The notes beneath the pieces were generated by a model. It did not search any database. It was not told where the DNA came from and was given only the letters and a program-made list of their open reading frames with translations. Below are positions 58,145 through 64,000 of a stretch of 64,000 nt of DNA, piece after piece (within the stretch, counting starts at the first letter, position 1; each line of letters opens with the position of its first letter). Source of the stretch: Chlamydoabsidia padenii (lineage: Eukaryota > Mucoromycota > Mucoromycetes > Mucorales > Cunninghamellaceae); the NCBI GenBank assembly GCA_025330725.1, contig JAIWND010000006.1, positions 1,178,001 through 1,242,000 of the forward strand, read 5' to 3'. Position numbers and translations under genes: made by a program.

Positions 58145-58417
58145 ATGATACCCTCATTGATGACTTGTCCTGTCAATCATGTCCGACCTGCCAATCTATC
58201 TGGTGGTCAATGGTAAGTTCCTTAATTTAAAATCGATAATCTTTTTCGTTTACTTACTTTTCTCTTTTTATTGAGGGTATTATAGTGATCATTGTGGAAA
58301 GGTAGGTGATAATCATCAATTATAGGACCATGTATCATGGTTACTCAATCTCTTTTTTGACATCTCTAATAGTACGGCCATAACCGCAAAACCTGTGATC
58401 TGTTAAAATCAAAATAG
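58145..58417 (+). CDS. 42-residue CCHC zinc-knuckle microprotein
   Basis: Exons 58145-58212, 58286-58301 (a 16-nt micro-exon) and 58373-58417 join in frame to a 42-residue protein. It has a short polar N-terminus (MIPSLMTCPVNHVRPANLSG) and a complete zinc knuckle C-DHC-GKYGHNRKT-C (C-X2-C-X4-H-X4-C) that spans all three exons. Zinc knuckles usually bind single-stranded nucleic acid. The version GHNRKTC resembles knuckles of MULE/FAR1-type transposases. The knuckle appears only after splicing, each donor is GTAAGT or GTAGGT, and promoter element, CT leader and AATAAA (58484) are all present. This argues for a real gene, but the function is unknown. Confidence 0.65.
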
Positions 58418-58795
58418 AAATCTAATCCCAAAAAATACTACTACGCATTACATCTTTTACTTATTAACTTAACACATCAACATCAATAAAAGAAAAAAAA
58501 GTCTATATATCATCTACATTACTTCAATAAAAGGAACGGGGGCTATTTGTTTGATGTCGGAAACACATGGTAAATGTGGGGTAGCGGGGTTTAGTCCTAA
58601 ACCTTCTTTTGGGTGGGCACTTTTTTCTTTTTTTCTGGTGGCGTTATAAGATGCATCAAGACAGCACTTCAGGGACGAAAACGACGTCTCAGCTAGTATG
58701 TACGACCATTTCCACATCAACAATTATCCTACACATAACATTCCACTTTTTTTCTTTTTATTTCCAACATAAACATAATAAATAATAAAAACCAT
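58418..58795. other. convergent 3' region
   Basis: 3' flanks of the zinc-knuckle gene (AATAAA at 58484) and the glutamine synthetase-like gene (AATAATAAA near 58780 on +). No further gene seen. Confidence 0.55.
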
Positions 58796-60475
58796 CTATA
58801 CTAATTCCATATATCGTCTACGTTCATAATCAGTTACCGCATTCTGCCACAAGTTCCATTCATGTTGTCTAGTCTTGGTATAGTGATTCACAAAATCATC
58901 GCCCAGGACAGTTCGTGCCACAGATCCTTCGGCTGCCATTGTTGTCACTGCTTCTTGTAATGTGCGAGCCAATCGTTGACCTTTAGGTTGATAGGAGCCA
59001 GCCATTGCATCAACAGGAAGTTCTTGTTTGGTCGTTATTCCCCAGTATCCACATTTCAATACAGTAGCCATCACTAGATGAGGATTGATATCTGCCCCAG
59101 ATACACGCTAATACATATGAGGTTTAATGAGAGATGGAGGGAGAGTTTTGACTTACCATTTCCAGTCGAGCTGCATTTTTGGATGATGTCGGAGGACAAA
59201 TCACACGTATAGCACCAAGTCGATTTTCGATTCCCCAAGATACAGTTACCGGAGCCCAATAGTTTTCTACCAAACGCTTGTAACTGGTAGAAAAATAAAG
59301 TCAGTTTAATAAATTGTGCCTTTTCTTCTTCTTCTTTTCTTTACCTGTTGATGGTAGGAGCCAAGACAGCCAAGATACTAGGAAGACCATGTAGCACCCC
59401 AGCCAAAAAGCGTACCATGGTGATACTCATATTAGGAATATGACTTTTATCAGCTTGTTCATCCCAGATCGCAAACGCATTCTTGCCATCCTTATTCTTG
59501 AGACTAAAATGCATATGTCCAGAGCAACCAGGCATGTCTTGATAGGGTTTGGCCATAAAGGAAGCCATAAAACCATGTTTCAGAGCGATTTGTTTCATGG
59601 CTGTCTTGAAGAGAGTGGCACGGTCCCCAGCTTCCTTGGCCTCGGTATACGCAATGGCCGCTTCAAATACCCCAGGTCCTGTTTCCGTATGCCAGCTTTC
59701 CATATCCACCTTGAATTCCTTGAGCCAATCAAATGCATTGTAATAAAACTCTTGGTTTTGAGAAGGTCGTAGGATGGAATAACCACACATGCCCACTGTT
59801 AACGGAGATAGATTGGTGTGCCCTTTTTCAACCACCGACGTAGCCGTTTCTGTTAACAAGGTTGGTTAGTATTCATATCATCATCACATCATAGTGCTAC
59901 TTGTCCCCCACAACCTGATTACTCTTATCTTCCTACCCGCTTTTCCCCCTTACCTTTAAAGCAGAAGAATTCAAATTCCACACCAGATAAAGCAGTATAA
60001 CCAAGACCTTTAAAATCATCTACCGCTTGTCGTAAACATGTTCGAGGACAGCAATACAATGGTTGGTTGGTGGTAGGATGTACAAGATAAAGCAAAAAGA
60101 AGGGAACATTGTTTTCCCAAGGAATTCGTCGATAGCTGCCAAGATCGACCTTGGCCAGTAAATCAGGGTATTGGCAGTCGTCACCACCAAATTCCACACT
60201 AGTCGAATATAACTTGTCAAGGATATCCCAACCAAACACCACAGAGCAAAAACCTATATGGTCAAAGAAGAAGAAAAGTAAGCCTATTGTCCGTTCTACT
60301 TTATCTTTTTTCTATTATTACCAAATCCATCTTCAATGATTTGCAAGAACTTGTTCTTGTGCATCACCTTTCCGCGAAGTAATCCATCTGTATCAACCAC
60401 TGCCACCTTGACCTTATTATCACCTTCTAGTAGTTGTTCAATATTATCCAGAGTCACCGTATTGTCTTCAGCCAT
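58796..60475 (-). CDS. glutamine synthetase-like protein (class I-type / FluG-related)
   Basis: A 465-residue member of the glutamine synthetase superfamily, from exons 60475-60322, 60253-59954, 59849-59345, 59283-59157 and 59107-58796. The beta-grasp N-domain has VAVVDTDGLLRGKVMHK. The catalytic domain has the metal-binding SGVEFEFFCF, the Gln/Glu pocket region ETGPGVFEAAI, the metal/ATP site CSGHMHFSLKNKDGKNAF, and the phosphate-contacting ENRLGAIRVICPP followed by LEMRVSGADINPHL. The pattern is that of the single-subunit group including FluG C-terminal domains, lengsin and gamma-glutamylpolyamine synthetases, not the eukaryotic GLN1 type. The amine substrate cannot be read from the sequence. 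Primary ammonium assimilation is unlikely. Confidence 0.88.
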
Positions 60476-60791
60476 TGTGTTTTATATAATAAAAAAGAGA
60501 GAGTAGTTTATAAAAGAAAGAAGAAAAAAAAAACAGGGAAGAAACGAATTTTATGTGTAATGCTTTTCACGCTAAAACGCCCAATTATTGAAACGCCGAA
60601 CAAACTTTCTTCCCCATATTTCTCACACCTTCATGATTTCAAATCGCGACAGCTGATTGGCCCAAAAGAATCCCAGGGCTGTTATTTAAAAAAAAAAATC
60701 ACCCCCCTTTTTTTTTACATCCTTGTTCCCACTTCTTACACTTTTATTGACTCCATTTAACCCCAACTCTCTTACAACTATACTAAGCACC
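60476..60791. other. divergent promoter of GS-like and cytochrome b5 genes
   Basis: 316 bp with an imperfect 12-mer (TTCAAATCGCGA at 60638-60649) and T/A-rich leaders toward both genes. Confidence 0.55.
60638..60649 (+). promoter_or_regulatory. diverged promoter 12-mer
   Basis: TTCAAATCGCGA, 143 bp from the cytochrome b5 start and 163 bp from the GS-like start. It has two mismatches in the GCGGGA half but an intact TTCAAAT half. Confidence 0.35.
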
Positions 60792-61434
60792 ATGTCAAAG
60801 GTCTATTCCATCGCTGATGTTAACGCTCACCGAACTGTCCGTGATCTCTGGCTTGTGATTCATAACAAGGTTTACGATATTACTGAATTCGTACTCGAAG
60901 TAAGGACATCACTACTTTGAATCAACAACATCTCTTTTTAACTAATCTTGCTTTGTTTACCTTATTAATAGCACCCTGGTGGTGAAGAAGTCTTGCGTGA
61001 TGAAGCCGGTAAGAAAAAAAAAGAGGATGATCCAATCTTCAGTATGAACTTGTCAATAACTTTGATTTGTATTATAGGTAAAGATGCCACTGTATCCTTT
61101 GAAGACATTGGTCACTCTTCAGACGCTCGTGAAATCTTGGAAAAGTATCATATTGGTGAATTAGATGAAGCGGTAAGTTGTAGGGGAGAAATGATCATTG
61201 ATTCTTACTACTCTTTATCATTATTTAGTCTCGGGTCACCAATTACGAGTTTGATCCTATCCGCGCCGGTGAATACCCTCGACCAAAAGAACAATCTGGA
61301 CCGTAAGTGAAGGATTAGAAAAAAAAAAAAAAAGTAGTAATCATGTACTTTTCTTTAGGTCTCTTCGTATCATCCTCCCTGCTCTGGCAGTCCTCGGTGC
61401 CTTGGCTTACAAATTCTTCATTAACAAGAATTAA
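60792..61434 (+). CDS. CYB5: cytochrome b5, tail-anchored
   Basis: ER haem protein that donates electrons to fatty-acid desaturases, sterol enzymes and P450s. It has 129 residues from exons 60792-60899, 60972-61008, 61078-61172, 61229-61302 and 61359-61434. The haem-binding core is present: [23 protein letters not shown] with axial His about 37, and [11 protein letters not shown] with axial His about 61. A hinge of about 25 residues leads to a C-terminal membrane segment ([18 protein letters not shown]) with a short basic end (NKN), the usual tail anchor. The start is the first ATG, in the context CACCATGTC. Confidence 0.96.
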
Positions 61435-62396
61435 ACATGTATTTTTAAATTTGGTTATGATTAGCTTTTACTATATATCTCTCTATGTAATAAACAATAA
61501 AACCATCTTTTTTATTCTCTGTGTGTCGGGTGATCGAATGGGCGGTGGGTCACAATGGCAGGCAACTAGATGGTTGATAAAAGGGGGTTAATTTATAGGG
61601 TGTGGACGATGATCTTTTTACTGTCTTTTATATATAACTCCATTTCCTTCATTGGGGGGGGGGGAGTTATGCTCGTACATATTCACTTAAACCTTGCCGA
61701 AGGTTGAATAGCGTTCAGTAGCATCATGTTGAGAAATGAATGCAGGATTATTCAATCGGCGCTTAAACACAAAATTCATGCATTTCGGCGTGAGTCGAAA
61801 AAAGGCACTTCGTACATAAAAAAAAAAAAAAAAAGACCTAGCTATCTCATTCATGTGCCCGTGTGTAAAGTACAGAAAAAAAAAGTGTTTTCTCTTTTGG
61901 TCATCAAGGTTTGTGATCGCCACAGAAAAAAGGTTGATTGTCGGCAAGGTCACTTTTAAGTAGGTTAGGTGGCGTGGCATGTGTCAGCAAGTCATCTTAA
62001 TACTTGATAGCAGTATCATGTTTGGGTATGGAATTATTCTTAATATAAAAAGAACAACATCTGTCCGACCGTCATGGTGCATGAATGATGGTGATGGAAC
62101 TTTTTTTTGTCCCTTTGAGTCATGTCATGTGTCATGTACCCACGTTATGGAATGAACAATATTTATATGGGGCCGAGGAAAAAGAGCCTTCATCGCTTAT
62201 TTGGTAGACGGATTCCATCATGCATCTTCGCAGCGTGCCATGTGGTGATATCATCAACTCCCTCAAATCATGCCTGAAACATGAGCGAATGAATAGTTGG
62301 ATGAATTTTCAATACTAGCTGACCAAAGACAAGATACTTGACCCGATACATTCTCCTTGTGGGAGGGTATCATCATTCCTATTCTTCAGCAATGAC

Positions 62397-62436
<40 letters not shown>

Positions 62437-62719
62437 AGTTGAAATAATTCAATGCCCTGAAATTAATTCAATGCCCGTAACAAAGATTTTCATCCAATCA
62501 TGACATTCGATTTAGGAGACAAGATACAGTAGTGTTTATTATTCAAGGTAAGCTATAGCATAAATAGTTGGACGAGACTAAAATTATATAGTATGTGTCA
62601 ATGGTAAAGATTGTTAATGTAAATACAAAGACCTCTTTGCCACCAACATCAGGTAATAATATCATGTACAGGGTAAGGAAGGAGGATAACTATTTGATTT
62701 TTTAAAAAAAAAAAAAAAG
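61435..62719. other. 1.3 kb without a supported gene
   Basis: Cytochrome b5 3' end (AATAAACAATAAAA near 61488-61502), a G-run near 61655, an A-run at 61817-61834 and another of 34-35 at 62399-62433. Frames at 61687-61980 on both strands include long homopolymer translations and lack the splice pattern of real genes here. Confidence 0.5.
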
Positions 62720-63526
62720 TCATAGTTGTATAGGATTGGAGATTGCTGAGTTGAACCATTGGTCGAGGCGAGTATAACACGGTGATCGTCGAAGTCCATC
62801 CATCTCGATATCGTTTTGATATAGTAGCATTCGAGTGACAGGAGAGGTGGGTTCATTGATGATGACTGTGTCGTCTTTAGTAAGATCCAGTGATGGGTCG
62901 GAGAAGGACGAGGACGAGGAGGGATAGCCGGAATAATAAGAAAACCTTGTATCATCGTCAGAATCATCAAACGAGTCACCATTCCAGGACAGTATGTCTT
63001 CGTCGTCGTCTTCCTCTTGATCAATGTAGAATTTCGATTGTTTGCTGTTTGGGATATGGCATAATGATTGGTCAGTGCAAGTAGGTGTTGTACATGCTGT
63101 CAGGTTATGTTGAATTGGGCATGATAGATAGGATAATGAGCGCGTTCGGACCAGCCGCCTAGGTTGTTTGGTATGATTGTTGGTATATTGTTGTTGGGCG
63201 CAAGTGGGCTGAGGTAATACAAGAGTCGTTTCCGTGTTTAGTCGTTTCCGCATCACTGCTTCTCGGTACCATAGTCTCCAAGACATGTTTTCCAGTCGAA
63301 ATCCATCTCGAATGTTTCGTTTGCATTTGGTGAAGACTATTAATGCAATGAGTGTCATGTTAATACCCAGTCGGTGCCAATGTCAGCCTTTTTTGTTTTT
63401 TGTTTTTGTTTTTGTTTTACCTGCCCATAAAGTTGATAGTTGATCAGCGTTTTTGCAAGAAAAGGTATAGTCCATGTCATGTAAACCCATAAAGAAGAGT
63501 TGCATGTCAGCTACAGAATTAGACAT
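62720..63526 (-). CDS. DUF1752 domain protein
   Basis: A 240-residue protein from exons 63526-63421 and 63336-62720. The first exon and the start of the second carry the fungal DUF1752 pattern, ending in IRDGFRLENMSWRLWYRE (compare R.EN.sWR.W in the N-termini of AreA-type GATA regulators and related fungal proteins). A basic, Ser-containing patch RRLVRTRSLSYLS, an acidic patch (DQEEDDDEDILSW) and a Ser-rich region follow. There is no GATA zinc finger, so this is not AreA itself. A role in nutrient-regulated transcription is only a family-based guess. The ATG at 63526 is preferred to an upstream one that would translate the leader. A promoter-type 12-mer lies 91 bp upstream. Confidence 0.72.
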
Positions 63527-63616
63527 GATGGATGCAAAAAAAAAAAAAGAGTAAAGAAGGGAAAGAAAAGGGACGCCGCCCCTTTTTGTAGTTATTTCTT
63601 TTTTTATAAATTCAAT

Positions 63617-63628
63617 TTTAAATCCCGC
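63617..63628 (-). promoter_or_regulatory. promoter 12-mer upstream of DUF1752 gene
   Basis: TTTAAATCCCGC on +, GCGGGATTTAAA on the coding strand, 91-102 bp before the ATG. Confidence 0.5.
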
Positions 63629-63774
63629 CATCCTTGGGGCATTGCTTGTCTTTTATTGGCTTTGATCGCCCCAAAGACAGTTGTTAATCCCCCTTTTTTT
63701 TTTCCAGTTCCTACAAACCTTGTCCAAGATAGGATATATAAAAAAAAAAAAAAAACCACAAGTCAAATCACATT

Positions 63775-63919
63775 TTATTTAATAAAGATAACATAAAGCT
63801 CTAATATTAATATACATGCTATCACTACAATTATGCTAGGTAGTAACAAAAGGTTCCATTTTACAAATTGGAAGTAACCTAAAGTATAAATACCCTTGGT
63901 CTTGAGGATATGTTCAAAC
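63775..63919 (-). CDS. last exon of a membrane protein, rest outside window
   Basis: Reading the minus strand, an acceptor (branch site CTAACAC, then CTTTTTAG ending at 63920) leads into an open exon of 48 complete codons and a TAA at 63775-63777. It encodes FEHILKTKGIYTLGYFQFVKWN, then a strongly hydrophobic stretch (LLLLPSIIVVIACILILEL) and a short end (YVIFIK). This looks like the C-terminal transmembrane segment of a protein whose other exons lie beyond 64000. There is no Met, so the start is not here. No family recognised. Confidence 0.5.
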
Positions 63920-64000
63920 CTAAAAAGAATTACAGAGTAGGTGTTAGTCCATCCGTCTTTTCTCCGGGCCTATTTTTTCTTTATTTGCGTGATCTATACT

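Noticed and set aside
61687..61980. 97-codon minus-strand ORF ending FISQHDATERYSTFGKV
   Set aside because: The C-terminal part looks coding-like, but the frame includes long T-run translations. No donor/acceptor of the local type removes them, and no family is recognised.
1..64000. CRISPR arrays, bacterial operons, prophage
   Set aside because: The window is spliced eukaryotic DNA. Tandem repeats present have no regular spacers.
1..64000. 5S rRNA or spliceosomal snRNA genes
   Set aside because: Scanned by eye for characteristic internal sequences; none seen. A covariance search would be decisive.

Overview
This 64 kb window is nuclear DNA from a filamentous fungus, most likely an early-diverging one (Mucoromycota, probably Mucorales). 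Genes are close together and split by many short introns (mostly 60-100 bp) with GTAAGT-type donors and CTAAC/CTAAT branch sites. The DNA is AT-rich with long poly-A/T tracts, and 5' leaders are CT-rich. Fungal markers include Rtt109, Nte1, Scc2, a Bni4-like protein and a DUF1752 protein. I read gene structures by joining open frames at splice sites. For most multi-exon genes I checked that the exon lengths sum to a multiple of three; SEC8 and SCC2 were only followed by eye.

Layout. 1-5.6 kb: the 3' part of a TM9/EMP70 gene, a DUF676 lipase gene and an R3HCC1-like gene, all on +. 5.6-14.1 kb: a gene-poor repeat island. It holds SINE-like units with A-tails (some arranged as dimers), a 1.76 kb non-coding LTR element with identical LTRs, and tRNA-Asn and tRNA-Lys genes. 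The LTR element sits 26 bp from the 3' end of the tRNA-Asn gene. 14.2-30.1 kb: NTE1 (-), SEC8 (+), PCT1 (-), an unknown gene (-) and RTT109 (+). 30.9-41.7 kb: SCC2 (-), UTP18 (-) and an ASX-homology gene (-). 42-50.4 kb: ribosomal protein eS26 (+), Aurora kinase (+) and a Bni4-like scaffold (+), with two decayed-looking stretches between them. 51.9-64 kb: transketolase (+), SRP19 (-), MAT1/TFB3 (+), a 42-residue zinc-knuckle protein (+), a glutamine synthetase-like gene (-), cytochrome b5 (+), a DUF1752 gene (-) and the last exon of a gene that runs off the right edge (-).

The genes are mostly housekeeping: secretion (SEC8, SRP19, TM9SF), phospholipid turnover (NTE1 and PCT1 act at opposite ends of phosphatidylcholine metabolism), chromatin and cell cycle (RTT109, SCC2, Aurora, MAT1, ASX-like) and ribosome biogenesis (UTP18, eS26). 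Eukaryotic neighbours need not be co-regulated.

Two signals stand out. First, a 12-bp element close to GCGGGATTTGAA occurs in either orientation 40-135 bp upstream of most start codons in the window. It looks like an E2F-type GCGGGA core fused to a CHR-type TTTGAA. Second, a repeat family in the 5.6-14 kb island and at 30.4 kb includes Alu-like dimers with an A-rich linker and an A-tail. Several units carry a close variant of the same 12-mer.
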